Shown here: piece after piece, positions 27,073 through 36,395 of the stretch
Numbering within the stretch: the first letter of the stretch is position 1
Layout of the letters: each line of letters begins with the position of its first letter
From: Mesorhizobium sp. Root552
GTDB taxonomy: Bacteria; Pseudomonadota; Alphaproteobacteria; Rhizobiales; Rhizobiaceae
Direction of reading: 5' to 3'
NCBI RefSeq assembly: GCF_001427285.1
Contig: NZ_LMFV01000012.1
Location: 213,469-277,468 of the forward strand
DNA: 64,000 nt
Program-made: the position numbers and the translations under genes
The notes under the pieces: model-generated
Seen by the model: only the letters and a program-made list of their open reading frames with translations
The model's database searches: none
Told to the model about the DNA's origin: nothing

Positions 27073-27174
27073 ACAGGCGTTCACGTTTTCGGGAAGTTGC
27101 CTCGCCTTTGCCGTGTTTGCTGCTATTGTTTGGGAAGTGAGGCCACGGCGTAGCGGCCGGGCCCGGAAAGGCCG

Positions 27175-29742
27175 ATGACAGAATCTGCCGCAAGCACACA
27201 AAGACAGCTGCCGAAAGGGTTGGCGCTAAGCCGTGCCGCGACGCGGCTTGCCATTATTGTGGAGCGCGCCTGGCCGCTTCTCCTGCCGTTTGTGATCCTA
27301 GCGAGCGTGTTCGCCAGCCTATCGTGGTTCGGCCTGCTCGGACGTCTACCCGATCTGCCGCGCTTCCTTGTTCTGGCGGGCTTTGGCGTTCTGGCCCTGG
27401 CTGCACTCTACCCGTGGCGTCGCTTCCGGCTGCCTTCGGCTGTCGAGGTCGACCGACGCATCGAGAGCGCCAACAAGCTGCTGCATAGTCCGGTTCTGGT
27501 TCAGACCGATCGTCCGAGCGGCACACACACTGGTTTTGCCCAGGCCCTGTGGCAAGAACATCAAAAGCGTATGGCAGCAAGGCTCGGCCGGTTAGGTTCG
27601 GACCTGCCCTCCGCCCGTATTCCGGATCGGGATCCGTGGGGTCTGCGCGCCGTGGCGGCACTGATGTTGGCCGTTGCCTTCGCTTTCTCCTTCGGTCCGC
27701 TAGGCGGAAGCCTGGCCGATGGCTTCCAGCCAAGGGCGAGCGCTGAGGTTATTCCGCCGCGTATCGATGCATGGATAACGCCGCCGGCTTATACCGGCAA
27801 GGCGCCGATATTCCTGACTGCGGACGCCAATCAGGCAACTGCAACTTTCACCGTTCCGCAAAACAGCGACCTGTCGTTGCGCGTGACGGGTGGGTCGGGG
27901 GCGGAAACGCTGGTTTACCAGCCTGCCGATGGCGAGGCGCTCAATATCGAGCCTTCCGGAACGGAAGGTGCCGCGACCGATGCAAAACAGCAATCCGGTT
28001 CTTCGGTCATGCAGTTCGCCAGCAAGCTCGTTGGTGATGGTCAATTGATGTTGAAATCCGGCGAGCAGGAAATCGGCCAGTGGGCTTTTGCCGTAACGCC
28101 CGACAAGCCGCCATCGATACGATTTGCCAGCGAACCGAAAAGGGCAGCGAACGGTTCGCTCGAACTGCAATATCAGATCGAGGATGACTATGGTGCGGCC
28201 TCGGCCAAGGGCGAGTTCGCGTTGGCGGATACGCCGGCGTCTGGCACCCGGCCGCTCTACGATGCTCCGGAAATGCCTCTGTCGCTGCCTCGGCGCGGCT
28301 CGAAGGCTAACGCGGCCAAGACCACCAAGGATTTGACGGAACATGTCTGGGCGGGTGCCCAGATCAAACTTGCGTTAGTGGCAACGGATGGGGCCGACCA
28401 GATCGGTCGCAGCGCGACCAAGACGCTGGTGATGCCGGAGCGCAGCTTTACCAATCCTCTGGCTCGTGCGGTGATCGAGCAGCGACGGTTGCTCGGGCTC
28501 GACGCAAACGCCAAGCCGCATGTGCTCGATCTTATGGATGCAATCACGTTGCGTCCCGAGGACACGTTCGACAACATGGCCCACTATCTGGCCATTATGA
28601 GTGCGCGCACCCGTCTCAAGATGGCGGGTAGCGACGATCAGCTTCGTGAGGTTGTCTCTTACCTTTGGGAAGTGGCTCTCGGCATCGAGGAAGGCGATCT
28701 TTCCGCCGCTGAAAAGCGCATGCGTCAGGCGCAGCAAGCGTTGCAGGACGCGCTGAAGAACGGCGCGAGCGATGAGGAAATCGAAAAGCTGATGCAGGAA
28801 CTGCGTCAGGCCATGAATGATTTCCTGCGTGAGTTTGCCGAGCGCAACCAGCAGAACCAGAACACCGCGCAGATGCCGCAGAACGGTCAGGAATTGCGCC
28901 AAAGCGATCTCGATCGGATGCTGGATCAAATCGAAAACCTGGCCAAGTCCGGTAATCGCGACCGGGCGCAGGAGCTGCTTTCGCAATTGCAGGACATGAT
29001 GAACAACCTGCAGGCAGGCCGGCAGGGACAGCAGGGCCAGCAGAACAGCGAGCTTCGCCAGCAAATGGACAAGCTTGGCGAGATCATGCGGCGCCAGCAG
29101 GAGATGATGAATGAGACCTTCCGCATGGATCAGATGCAGCGTGGCGACAATGGCGACGGGCAGATGGGCGAAGGCGAGCAGCAGCAAGGCCAGGGTCAGC
29201 AGGGCGAAGGTCAACAAGGGCAGGGCCAAGGTCGCCCGATGACGCCTGAGGAGTTTGCCGAAGCCCTGAAACAGCTTCAGGAAGGACAAGGCAAGCTTCA
29301 GGGCGACCTGCAGCAACTGGGCAAGGACCTCGAGGGCATGGGCATGGAGCCCAATCAGGGCTTCGGTCAGGCCGGGCGTTCGATGGGTGATGCGCAACAG
29401 TCGCTCGGGCAGGGCGAAGGCGAGCGTGCCGTTGGCCATCAGGGGCGGGCCCTCGAAGCCTTGCGCCAAGGTGCCAAGGAGATGATGCAGCAGTTGCAGG
29501 CGATGCAAGGTGATCAGGGCGGCAGCGAGCAAGGCGGACGCCAGCAAAACGCGGACCGTGATCCGCTTGGACGGCCGCGTGCCACGCAAGGTCCGGATTT
29601 CGGCGATTCGGTGAAGGTTCCAGACGAGATCGATGTTCAGCGGGCCCGCCAGATCCTCGAGGCTATCCGCAAGCGTCTCGGCAATGCGCTCTCGCCCGAC
29701 GTGGAGCGCAGCTATCTCGAGCGATTGCTGGAACTTAAATGA
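27175..29742 (+). CDS. TIGR02302 family (DUF4175) membrane protein
   Basis: 855 residues. Three hydrophobic segments at about 40-62, 64-82 and 162-183, then a periplasmic region beginning with immunoglobulin-like repeats (PPRIDAWITPPAYTGKAPIFL at about 195-215; DKPPSIRFASEP), a helical region (about 430-560) and an extreme Gln/Gly/Glu-rich stretch (about 560-800). It ends in a conserved C-terminal helix (VPDEIDVQRARQILEAIRKRLG). This is the alphaproteobacterial TIGR02302 family, function unknown. It commonly lies downstream of lysA, as here (102 bp). Its PPxxxAWxxPPAYTG motif resembles BatD-like envelope proteins. Confidence 0.85.
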   Translation: MTESAASTQRQLPKGLALSRAATRLAIIVERAWPLLLPFVILASVFASLSWFGLLGRLPDLPRFLVLAGFGVLALAALYPWRRFRLPSAVEVDRRIESANKLLHSPVLVQTDRPSGTHTGFAQALWQEHQKRMAARLGRLGSDLPSARIPDRDPWGLRAVAALMLAVAFAFSFGPLGGSLADGFQPRASAEVIPPRIDAWITPPAYTGKAPIFLTADANQATATFTVPQNSDLSLRVTGGSGAETLVYQPADGEALNIEPSGTEGAATDAKQQSGSSVMQFASKLVGDGQLMLKSGEQEIGQWAFAVTPDKPPSIRFASEPKRAANGSLELQYQIEDDYGAASAKGEFALADTPASGTRPLYDAPEMPLSLPRRGSKANAAKTTKDLTEHVWAGAQIKLALVATDGADQIGRSATKTLVMPERSFTNPLARAVIEQRRLLGLDANAKPHVLDLMDAITLRPEDTFDNMAHYLAIMSARTRLKMAGSDDQLREVVSYLWEVALGIEEGDLSAAEKRMRQAQQALQDALKNGASDEEIEKLMQELRQAMNDFLREFAERNQQNQNTAQMPQNGQELRQSDLDRMLDQIENLAKSGNRDRAQELLSQLQDMMNNLQAGRQGQQGQQNSELRQQMDKLGEIMRRQQEMMNETFRMDQMQRGDNGDGQMGEGEQQQGQGQQGEGQQGQGQGRPMTPEEFAEALKQLQEGQGKLQGDLQQLGKDLEGMGMEPNQGFGQAGRSMGDAQQSLGQGEGERAVGHQGRALEALRQGAKEMMQQLQAMQGDQGGSEQGGRQQNADRDPLGRPRATQGPDFGDSVKVPDEIDVQRARQILEAIRKRLGNALSPDVERSYLERLLELK

Positions 29743-29777
29743 CCATCTTGCGTGGCCTGTCTTCCAAGTGAGCAGAA

Positions 29778-30146
29778 ATGATCAAGCTCGGTAGCGTCAC
29801 ACCAATCCTGCGTATGTTCGATATCGTTAAGGCACGTGAGTTTTACCTCGATTTCCTTGGCTTCCAGATCGAGTTCGAGCATCGCTTCGCCGACAAGGCG
29901 CCCCTATACATGGGCATCGTTCGCGACGGTTGTATCTTGCACTTAAGCGAGCATCATGGTGACGGCAGCCCTGGGGCTGCAGCACGCATCGAGGTCAAGG
30001 ATATCGATGGGCTGTATCAGGAACTGATCGGCAAAAGATATGCTTACGCAAGGCCCGGCCTTGAGCACACGCCTTGGGAGACAAAGGAGATCACGGTCAA
30101 CGATCCCTTTGGCAACCGCCTGACCTTCTTTGAGCTTAGCGATTGA
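29778..30146 (+). CDS. Glyoxalase/bleomycin-resistance superfamily protein (VOC)
   Basis: 122 residues, a single VOC domain built from two beta-alpha-beta-beta-beta repeats: VTPILRMFDIVKAREFYLDFLGFQIEFE at the start and EITVNDPFGNRLTFFE at the end. His55 in CILHLSEHHGD and the terminal Glu are candidate metal ligands. Members with this sequence are often called bleomycin-resistance-like, but the substrate cannot be deduced. Lies 36 bp after TIGR02302, and its last 11 bp overlap the 3' end of the convergent LysR gene. Confidence 0.83.
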   Translation: MIKLGSVTPILRMFDIVKAREFYLDFLGFQIEFEHRFADKAPLYMGIVRDGCILHLSEHHGDGSPGAAARIEVKDIDGLYQELIGKRYAYARPGLEHTPWETKEITVNDPFGNRLTFFELSD

Positions 30147-31002
30147 TGAAAGCCTCGCGGATGGCTTCTTCCATGCCGTCGATAGCCTCGCCGCGGGCCA
30201 AGGCATTACGGCGAAGGACGACGTTTGAGGAATCGACATCGCCAAAGCCGTCGGCTGCGGTCAGTGCGCGGCAGCCTTCCGGTATGTTGCTGCGAGAGAT
30301 GGGTGCGATCGCAAGGCCTGATGTCACGGCCAGTTTGAGGCCGCCATTGGTGTCGCTGGTATAGGCGATGCGGTAGGCGAGGCCGTTGCGCTCCAGCGAC
30401 CTGATTGCGAAATCGCGGCACCAGCCTTCCCGGTTGTAGAGTGCGATCGGAACAGGTTGCTGCTCGTGCACCTTGTGAGACGCAGAAGTTACCCAGACGG
30501 TCGGGTCGTGCATGAGAACCTCACCGCCGGAAAAATCCTGCCATTCGAAAATCACTGCGAGATCCAGTTGACCATCGGCGAGCGCCTGCTTCTGCGACCA
30601 GGAGTGCGCGTAGCGAACTGTAACCTCGACCTGGGGATGACGCTTGGCGAAGGCGCTAAGCGCGCGCGACAGGATCGAGTGTCCATATTCTTCCGGAATA
30701 CCGATCCGTACCGGGCCTCCAAGCGGCGGGGCACCCATTGCGGCGGCGGTTTCGTCGAGCAGTGCGATGATGCGCCGGGCGTTGCCGATGAGTTCGTCCC
30801 CATGACGGCTCAGCGTCACACCTCGCGAGCTGCGCTCGAAAAGCGAATGACCGATCAGGCCTTCCAGTTTCTTGATCTGCATGGAGATGGCGGATTGCGT
30901 TCGTCCAGCCTGCTCGGCTGCCTTGGTAAAGTTGCCGGTTTCAACCACGGCCACAAAGGTTCTCAAGAGATCGCTGTCCAGGGGAGGTCGCATGGCAGTC
31001 AT
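30136..31002 (-). CDS. LysR-family transcriptional regulator
   Basis: 288 residues from the ATG at 31002 (ATGs at 30993 and 31032 are also possible, and none has a clear ribosome site). N-terminal winged helix: LLRTFVAVVETGNFTKAAEQAGRTQSAISMQIKKLEGLIGHSLFERSSRGVTLS is textbook LysR. The C-terminal two-lobed effector domain starts at about 95 (GPVRIGIPEEYG). The group with PEEYG and TKAAEQAGRTQSAISMQI resembles LrhA/NodD-like regulators. No gene diverges from it nearby, so targets are unknown. Confidence 0.85.
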   Translation of the reverse strand: MTAMRPPLDSDLLRTFVAVVETGNFTKAAEQAGRTQSAISMQIKKLEGLIGHSLFERSSRGVTLSRHGDELIGNARRIIALLDETAAAMGAPPLGGPVRIGIPEEYGHSILSRALSAFAKRHPQVEVTVRYAHSWSQKQALADGQLDLAVIFEWQDFSGGEVLMHDPTVWVTSASHKVHEQQPVPIALYNREGWCRDFAIRSLERNGLAYRIAYTSDTNGGLKLAVTSGLAIAPISRSNIPEGCRALTAADGFGDVDSSNVVLRRNALARGEAIDGMEEAIREAFINR

Positions 31003-31131
31003 AAGAAAATTTGATTGCAACCATAATTTCAATTCGTTTGCATCATGTCAAACGAAGGAAGATAGTTTGCATACCCATTGGATATGCAGCCTTGGTGGGC
31101 TGCGGACCAATCTTTTGAGTCCTCACTCGCA

Positions 31132-31168
31132 CCCGCACCCCGAAAGAGGCTGCGGGTTCTTTTTCACC
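31132..31168 (-). terminator. Hairpin with T-run between the LysR and cpdR genes
   Basis: acccgca and tgcgggt (7 bp) followed on the plus strand by tctttttc. Both flanking genes run leftward, so on their strand it has no T-run. It may instead mark an unannotated plus-strand RNA. No other feature is visible in 31003-31192. Confidence 0.3.
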
Positions 31169-31192
31169 TGAAGAGATTTGCTGTTGTGAAGG

Positions 31193-31576
31193 TCAGGCAG
31201 CGGTCCTGACCGGGCAGGAAAGCGCCGCGTCCACCCGGCTGCGGATTTCCGCCAGCGTGAACGGCTTTTGCACGACGTCGAGAATGATACCGTTCAATTC
31301 CTCCGCCCGTTCGCGCTGCTCGGCATAGCCGGTCATCAGCATGATTTTCATCGTCGGGAAAAGGCTTGCTGCTGCCTTGGCCATTTCGATGCCGTCCATT
31401 TCCGGCATTCGGATATCAGAGACGACAAGGTCGTAGCAGCCCTGTGCGGCGTCGATGAATTCCAGGCCCTGGGCCCCGTCGGCGGCGACATCGATCTGGT
31501 GGCCTGCGCGCTGTAGCGCGCGGCTAACAAACATGCGAACGGACTCGTCGTCCTCGACAATCAGAAGCTTGGCCAT
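31193..31576 (-). CDS. cpdR: Single-domain response regulator CpdR
   Basis: 127 residues, one receiver domain without output domain. Acidic pocket E8-D9-D10, phospho-acceptor D54 in VVSDIRMPEMDGIEMAK, conserved Thr/Ser in MLMTGYA and Lys in VQKPF. The sequence VRMFVSRALQRAGHQIDVAADG is characteristic of CpdR. In Caulobacter unphosphorylated CpdR brings ClpXP to the pole and primes degradation of cell-cycle proteins; ChpT is its phosphodonor. The ATG at 31576 is the first codon of the conserved sequence. hpt lies upstream on the same strand. Confidence 0.88.
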   Translation of the reverse strand: MAKLLIVEDDESVRMFVSRALQRAGHQIDVAADGAQGLEFIDAAQGCYDLVVSDIRMPEMDGIEMAKAAASLFPTMKIMLMTGYAEQRERAEELNGIILDVVQKPFTLAEIRSRVDAALSCPVRTAA

Positions 31577-31641
31577 GGCGCCGATATTTGGCGACCAAAC
31601 GTTGACGTTTCCTGAATTTGCCAAGCCCGATTGTACAGTAA

Positions 31642-32184
31642 TCAGGCGTCGCCGCGCACGATGCCGACAAATGGCAATTCGCGGAAAGCGTGGGCGACGT
31701 CCATGCCGTAGCCGACGACGAAATAGTCCGGGCAATCGAAGCCGACATAGTCGGCGTTCAATGTCGTCTGGCGGCGCATGCGCTTGTCGAGAAGTACCGC
31801 GATGGAGCAGCTTTTCGCGCCGCGGGACATCATCAATTCGCGGGTGAATTTAAGCGTCTTGCCCGATTCCAATATGTCGTCGATCAGCAGTACGTCGCGA
31901 CCGGCAACCTCATTGTCGATGTCGCGCAGCACGCGGACTTCGCCGCTTTTCGTGCCGGCGCCATAGCTCGAGATGAAGATGAACTCGACTTCCGGCGATA
32001 AGCCGACGTCATGCATGGCGCGGATCAGGTCGGCGGCGAAGATAAAGGAGCCTTTCAGCACAGAAATGACCAGCAGGTCGTTATATTCCTTACCGGCGAT
32101 TTCCTTGGCGAGCTCCAGATTGCGGCGTGCGATTGCTGACGCCGAAAACAAGACCTCGATCTCCTTGCCGCGTACGACTGGCAT
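31642..32184 (-). CDS. hpt: Hypoxanthine phosphoribosyltransferase
   Basis: 180 residues. Salvages hypoxanthine or guanine to IMP or GMP with PRPP. PRPP-binding motif DVLLIDDILESGKTL at about 96-110, flexible loop SSYGAGTKSG (about 72-81), and the base-binding segment VGFDCPDYFVVGYGMD (Lys/Asp positions kept). Length and motifs match bacterial Hpt. The 65-bp spacer to cpdR allows separate expression. Confidence 0.94.
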   Translation of the reverse strand: MPVVRGKEIEVLFSASAIARRNLELAKEIAGKEYNDLLVISVLKGSFIFAADLIRAMHDVGLSPEVEFIFISSYGAGTKSGEVRVLRDIDNEVAGRDVLLIDDILESGKTLKFTRELMMSRGAKSCSIAVLLDKRMRRQTTLNADYVGFDCPDYFVVGYGMDVAHAFRELPFVGIVRGDA

Positions 32185-32212
32185 TTAATGGTACTCCAGG
32201 AAGTAACTTCGC

Positions 32213-32869
32213 TCAGCCGGCGAAGGTGACCGATACGGTCTTCACCCCGTTTTTAGGCACCTCTACGCGGCTCGAAAAGGCGAATCTTTCGCCCGGAGCC
32301 AGCGTACGCTCAGATGTCCCCAACCTGTAGCGGGTGATGCTGCCGTCATTGCCTGTAACGCTGATCTCCAGGGGCGGCAGAGCGGTAGTCGATAGGCCGT
32401 CGTTGCCTGCTTCCCCATCAACGAACAGCACCGGCCGCTCACCGGATGCATCCACATGTGAGGTGAAGGCAGAGATCACGAGTGCCGAGGGTGGGGTGCC
32501 TTGCGTTGCAAAGGCCGTCTGGCTTACCAGCGCGTGGCCACCTGCGATCCAGAATGCGGCAGCGGCAAGACCCGTTCCAACAACCCAGAATGCCGGGCCG
32601 CCTCGCTGAGCGAACGGCCGTGTCGGCGGGGAATCTGCCTTGCGCAACATGTCCATGCCATCGGCAGATGGCTGCCCGATGGTTGGTGCGCTTTGCAAAG
32701 GCGCCTGATATTCGGCTGAAGAAGAGCGCGGCAGTGTCACAAAGTCGGCATCGAGAATATCGCCGGATATCACCGCATCAAGTCGAACAGCCAAACCTGC
32801 ATCAGGCCTGTCCTGTGGGCCGGTCATGATTTCGCCGGAAACCGGTCGTGCCTTTAGCTGGTCAACCAT
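32213..32869 (-). CDS. Single-pass membrane protein of unknown function upstream of ftsE
   Basis: 218 residues. A disordered cytoplasmic N-terminal region of about 90 residues, one membrane helix at about 93-112 (AFWVVGTGLAAAAFWIAGGHALV), and a periplasmic beta-rich domain (ALVISAFTSHVDASGERPVLFVDGEAGN ... LAPGERFAFSSRVEVPKNGVKTVSVTFAG). The last domain looks like the DUF3426/FxLYD type found in MJ0042 zinc-ribbon proteins that commonly lie beside ftsE in alphaproteobacteria. Here the N-terminal zinc ribbon is absent (no cysteine pairs). Role unknown. It diverges from ftsE across 181 bp. Confidence 0.65.
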   Translation of the reverse strand: MVDQLKARPVSGEIMTGPQDRPDAGLAVRLDAVISGDILDADFVTLPRSSSAEYQAPLQSAPTIGQPSADGMDMLRKADSPPTRPFAQRGGPAFWVVGTGLAAAAFWIAGGHALVSQTAFATQGTPPSALVISAFTSHVDASGERPVLFVDGEAGNDGLSTTALPPLEISVTGNDGSITRYRLGTSERTLAPGERFAFSSRVEVPKNGVKTVSVTFAG

Positions 32870-33050
32870 GCTGGGCCCTGTTCGCCTTCTGTTTCTTTCT
32901 GGTAAGCAAAATTGGTTAACGCTTCACCACCGAAGCCGTTTTGACGGTTCAGAAAGTGCCAGAATTTAACCAATGGTTAACCATGCCGGCTGATGGTCCT
33001 TTCGAGAAGAAGGGCGCACATTCGCCGTTTCAACCTTCAGGTCGTTCAAC

Positions 33051-33710
33051 GTGATCCGCTTCGAAAATGTCGGTCTGCGCTATGGTATGGGTCCGGAGAT
33101 CCTCCGTGACATCTCCTTGCACATCCCGCCTCGGTCGTTCCAGTTCTTGAGCGGGCCGTCCGGCGCGGGCAAGACGACACTGCTGCGCCTCCTGTTCATG
33201 TCGCTCAAGCCGACGCGCGGCCTCATAACCATGTTTGGAAAGGATCGGACCCGGATCTCGCGGACGGAACTGCCGCTCTTGCGCCGTCGCATAGGGGTTG
33301 TGTTCCAGGATTTCCGCCTGCTTGACCATATGACCACCTACGAGAATGTGGCGCTGCCGCTGCGTGTAAGGGGGCGCGAGGAATCCAGCTACCGCACCGA
33401 TGTGGTCGAATTGTTGAAATGGGTCGGGCTTGGTGAGCGCATGCACGTATTGCCGCCGGTATTGTCAGGCGGTGAAAAGCAGCGCACTGCCATCGCCCGC
33501 GCGCTTATCGAACAGCCAGAAATCCTGCTCGCAGACGAGCCGACAGGCAATGTCGATCCGCAACTTGCCCGGCGCCTCTTGCGATTGTTCATCGAATTGA
33601 ACAGGTTGGGTACGGCGGTCGTCATCGCCACGCACGACCTTGCCTTGATGGAACAGGTCGATGCCCGCCGGCTGATCCTGACCAATGGGAGGCTCGACGT
33701 TTATGACTGA
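33051..33710 (+). CDS. ftsE: Cell division ATP-binding protein FtsE, GTG start
   Basis: 219 residues. ABC ATPase: Walker A GPSGAGKTT (35-43), VVFQDFRLLDHMTTYENVALPL, signature LSGGEKQRTAIARALI, Walker B ILLADEPTGNVD, H-loop VIATHD. With FtsX it controls periplasmic cell-wall hydrolases at the division site. The conserved start (MIRFENVGLRYG) requires GTG at 33051. Overlaps ftsX by 8 bp, so the two are translationally coupled. Confidence 0.95.
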   Translation: MIRFENVGLRYGMGPEILRDISLHIPPRSFQFLSGPSGAGKTTLLRLLFMSLKPTRGLITMFGKDRTRISRTELPLLRRRIGVVFQDFRLLDHMTTYENVALPLRVRGREESSYRTDVVELLKWVGLGERMHVLPPVLSGGEKQRTAIARALIEQPEILLADEPTGNVDPQLARRLLRLFIELNRLGTAVVIATHDLALMEQVDARRLILTNGRLDVYD

Positions 33711-34695
33711 TCAGTTCGACAGTCAGCATGACGATGCCGACATCCTGCAACAGGCCGAGCCGCGCGAGCGGGCGCTGCGCAGGACCGCTCCAATTGTACC
33801 GGCGCAGAATGTGGTTGGCAGGGCGCTGGTGGTCGTCGTCGCCATCATGACATTTCTGTCCTGCATCACCTTCGGGGCAGTGACGCTGGTGCGCGATACG
33901 GCGTCGGTCTGGGAAAACCAGATTTCGACGGAAGCCACGATCCAGATCAAACCCGCCGACGGTCTCGACATGGAAGCCGCGCTTGCCACGGCTGCTGGCA
34001 TCGCCAGCGAGTTTCCGGGCGTGAAGGCGACCCGGATCGTCGACCGCACGGCGACCGCGCGCCTGCTCGAACCCTGGCTCGGTTCAGGCCTCGACATCGA
34101 TCAATTGCCTGTTCCGCGTCTCATCGTGGTCACCATAGACGAGACCAGTCCCCCGGATTTCGACGCGATTCGCGCGGCATTCGCGCCCAAGCTGCCGACG
34201 GCCTCGCTCGACGATCATCGCACCTGGGTCAACCGGCTCGTGGCGATGGCGCACACAACCGTGACCATCGGCGTCGCCATATTGGCGCTGATGCTGTCAG
34301 CGACCGTCATGACGGTGGTATTCGCCACCCGCGGCGCGATGGCCGGAAACGGCCATATCATCGAAGTGCTGCATTTCGTCGGCGCGGAGGCGCGATTCAT
34401 CGCCCGCCAGTTCCACAAGCAGTTCCTTCTCACCGGCATGAAGGGGGCTGCGATCGGCGGTGTTGCGGCAGTCGTCGTGTTCATCGTCTTTTCGTGGTGG
34501 TCGTCGCGCAACATGGCGACCCCGGAAGGCGACCAAGCCGCTGCTTTATTTGGTAATTTCGCCATAGGCTCGGCCGGATATCTGGGGGTCGTCCTGATGG
34601 TCGTCGTCATCGGTGCGCTGACCGCGGCCACTTCACATGCAACGGTTATTGCCTATCTCAATGAGATCGACGATCGCCAGACCGACATCGCCTAG
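33703..34695 (+). CDS. ftsX: Cell division protein FtsX
   Basis: 330 residues, four membrane helices (about 44-68, 186-210, 245-270 and 295-318), with a periplasmic loop of about 110 residues between the first two (ASVWENQISTEATIQIKP ... FAPKLPTASLDDHRTWVNRL). The C-terminal FtsX permease domain has the VLHFVGAEARFIARQF motif. It relays ATP hydrolysis by FtsE to amidase activators or endopeptidases. The ATG at 33703 lies inside the ftsE end (ttATGACTGA). Confidence 0.93.
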   Translation: MTDQFDSQHDDADILQQAEPRERALRRTAPIVPAQNVVGRALVVVVAIMTFLSCITFGAVTLVRDTASVWENQISTEATIQIKPADGLDMEAALATAAGIASEFPGVKATRIVDRTATARLLEPWLGSGLDIDQLPVPRLIVVTIDETSPPDFDAIRAAFAPKLPTASLDDHRTWVNRLVAMAHTTVTIGVAILALMLSATVMTVVFATRGAMAGNGHIIEVLHFVGAEARFIARQFHKQFLLTGMKGAAIGGVAAVVVFIVFSWWSSRNMATPEGDQAAALFGNFAIGSAGYLGVVLMVVVIGALTAATSHATVIAYLNEIDDRQTDIA

Positions 34696-34788
34696 GATGC
34701 ATGGCAATTCGATCACGGACAAAGACGATTCGTAATACAATGTGCTAGGCCCGCTTATCCAACAATGTAAATCACGGTTTACCATGAC

Positions 34789-35505
34789 ATGATGAACGGG
34801 AAGGATTTGAACGGAACGGTCGAGATGGCAGCAGCGCCCCGCGTGGCAATGCGTGCGCCTCATCGCATATGGTCCGTTCTGCGCATTTGCGCCTTTCTGA
34901 TTGTTGGTGTTGCCACGCTGTTTGTCGGCGGCTTCGGCTGGTTCTCCAACCATGTCAGCCGCCTTTCAACGCCTGCCGATCCGCAAAAGGCCGATGCCAT
35001 CATCGTTTTGACGGGCGGCCAGTCGCGCCTCGATGCGGCGATGGAACTGCTCGAATCAGGCAAGGGCGAGCGGCTTTTGATCAGCGGTGTGCATCCGGCT
35101 GCCAGCCGGCGGCAACTGCAACTGGCGACGGGCGGCGACACCAAGTTGTTTTCCTGCTGCGTCGATATCGATCGCGCTGCGCTGGACACAATCGGCAATG
35201 CCGAGGAAAGCGCCAAGTGGGTCGAACGCCATGCCTATGGCAGCGTGATCCTCGTGACCAACAACTATCACATGCCGCGCAGCCTGCTGGAAATGAGCCG
35301 GCTTTTGCACAATGCCCGGCTTGAACCGTATCCGGTCGTCAACTCCAAACTCGACGACGGGAGCTGGCTGACCAAGCCGGAAGCGCTGCGCGTCCTATTC
35401 ACCGAATACAACAAATACCTGCTGGCGCTGGTGCGCGGCGTGGTTCCGATGCGCGCCACGCATGACGGTGTCTCGCTGGCCGAAGCATCGGTAATCGAGA
35501 ACTGA
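34789..35505 (+). CDS. YdcF/ElyC family (DUF218) envelope protein
   Basis: 238 residues. One membrane anchor at about 28-50 (WSVLRICAFLIVGVATLFVGGFGWF), then a DUF218 domain: DAIIVLTGGQSRLDAAMELLESGKGERLLISGVH, and VILVTNNYHMPRSLLEMSRLL. DUF218 proteins such as ElyC and SanA affect peptidoglycan assembly and envelope integrity at the lipid-carrier step. Two adjacent ATGs at 34789 and 34792, or one at 34825 after ggaacgg, are all possible starts. It lies 93 bp after ftsX and 92 bp before plsC, a standard rhizobial order. Confidence 0.83.
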   Translation: MMNGKDLNGTVEMAAAPRVAMRAPHRIWSVLRICAFLIVGVATLFVGGFGWFSNHVSRLSTPADPQKADAIIVLTGGQSRLDAAMELLESGKGERLLISGVHPAASRRQLQLATGGDTKLFSCCVDIDRAALDTIGNAEESAKWVERHAYGSVILVTNNYHMPRSLLEMSRLLHNARLEPYPVVNSKLDDGSWLTKPEALRVLFTEYNKYLLALVRGVVPMRATHDGVSLAEASVIEN

Positions 35506-35597
35506 CAAAAGCGTATAGCGGCCTCCTCGGCCCGTTTCCATTTTGCCCACGCATGGTGTAACCAAGCGCCACCTTCGTCCTCGGGCTATCCTCGCAA

Positions 35598-36392
35598 ATG
35601 CTCTACATCCGTTCGCTGGCATTCAACTTCGTCTTCTATGTCAGCCTGATCGTCCAGATGATCTTCTGGGCGCCGTTCTACTTCCTGTCGTCGCGCCGGC
35701 GGGCATGGTTCGTGCCGAAATTCTGGTCGCGCTCGAGCCTGTGGCTCTATGAGAAGATGGCGTTGACGAAGAGCGACATCAGCGGACAGGAGAACTTGCC
35801 CGAAGGCTCGTTCATCCTCGCGCCCAAGCATCAATCCTTCTGGGACGCGATCGCCTTTTTTCCCTTTCTCAAGGACCCGCTTTACATCCTGAAGCGCGAA
35901 CTGACGTGGATTCCGTTTTTCGGCTGGTATGTGCTGAAGATGCGCATGATCCCGGTCCACCGTGGCAGCCGGTCGAGGGCCCTGAAGGCCGTCGTGGCCG
36001 CTACGAAGGCGGAGATGGCGCGCAATCCCCGCCAGCTTATCATTTATCCAGAAGGCACGCGCCGGGCGCCTGGCGATGAACCCAACTACAAATGGGGCAT
36101 CGTCGAGCTTTATTCCGAACTTGGCGTTCCGGTGGTTCCGGTCGCTCACATGGCCGGACTCTATTGGCCGCGCCGCAAGTTCCTGCGGTTTCCCGGCACC
36201 GTCAAGGCGCGGTTCCTCGAACCGATCCCGGCCGGTCTCGGCAAGGAAGAATTCATGAAGCGGCTGATTTCGGAAACGGAGACGGCCTGCGACAAGATAT
36301 TGATCGACATCGCACAGGCACCGAACCCGCCTCCGCTGCCCCCCACTGCCGTCAAACGGCTGAAGGAACTGGGCGTCCAGGTTTCACACTGA
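35598..36392 (+). CDS. plsC: 1-acyl-sn-glycerol-3-phosphate acyltransferase
   Basis: 264 residues. Acylates lysophosphatidate to phosphatidate at the inner membrane. HX4D motif H78-QSFW-D83, the glycerol-3-phosphate-binding IPVHRGSRSRAL, the substrate motif IIYPEGTRRAPG (about 146-157) and VPVVPVAHMAG. One N-terminal membrane helix (6-30). It may belong to one of several PlsC paralogues in rhizobia, so a role in ornithine lipids (OlsA) cannot be excluded. Confidence 0.9.
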   Translation: MLYIRSLAFNFVFYVSLIVQMIFWAPFYFLSSRRRAWFVPKFWSRSSLWLYEKMALTKSDISGQENLPEGSFILAPKHQSFWDAIAFFPFLKDPLYILKRELTWIPFFGWYVLKMRMIPVHRGSRSRALKAVVAATKAEMARNPRQLIIYPEGTRRAPGDEPNYKWGIVELYSELGVPVVPVAHMAGLYWPRRKFLRFPGTVKARFLEPIPAGLGKEEFMKRLISETETACDKILIDIAQAPNPPPLPPTAVKRLKELGVQVSH

Positions 36393-36395
36393 GGT

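Noticed and set aside
28375-29589. A 404-codon Leu/His-rich antisense frame over the TIGR02302 gene
   Set aside because: It is the complement of the Gln-rich repeat (CAG read as CTG), not a membrane protein.
31060-31170. Possible tRNA in the LysR-cpdR spacer
   Set aside because: No T-loop consensus, no acceptor stem closing at the right distance and no CCA; only a hairpin with T-run is seen.
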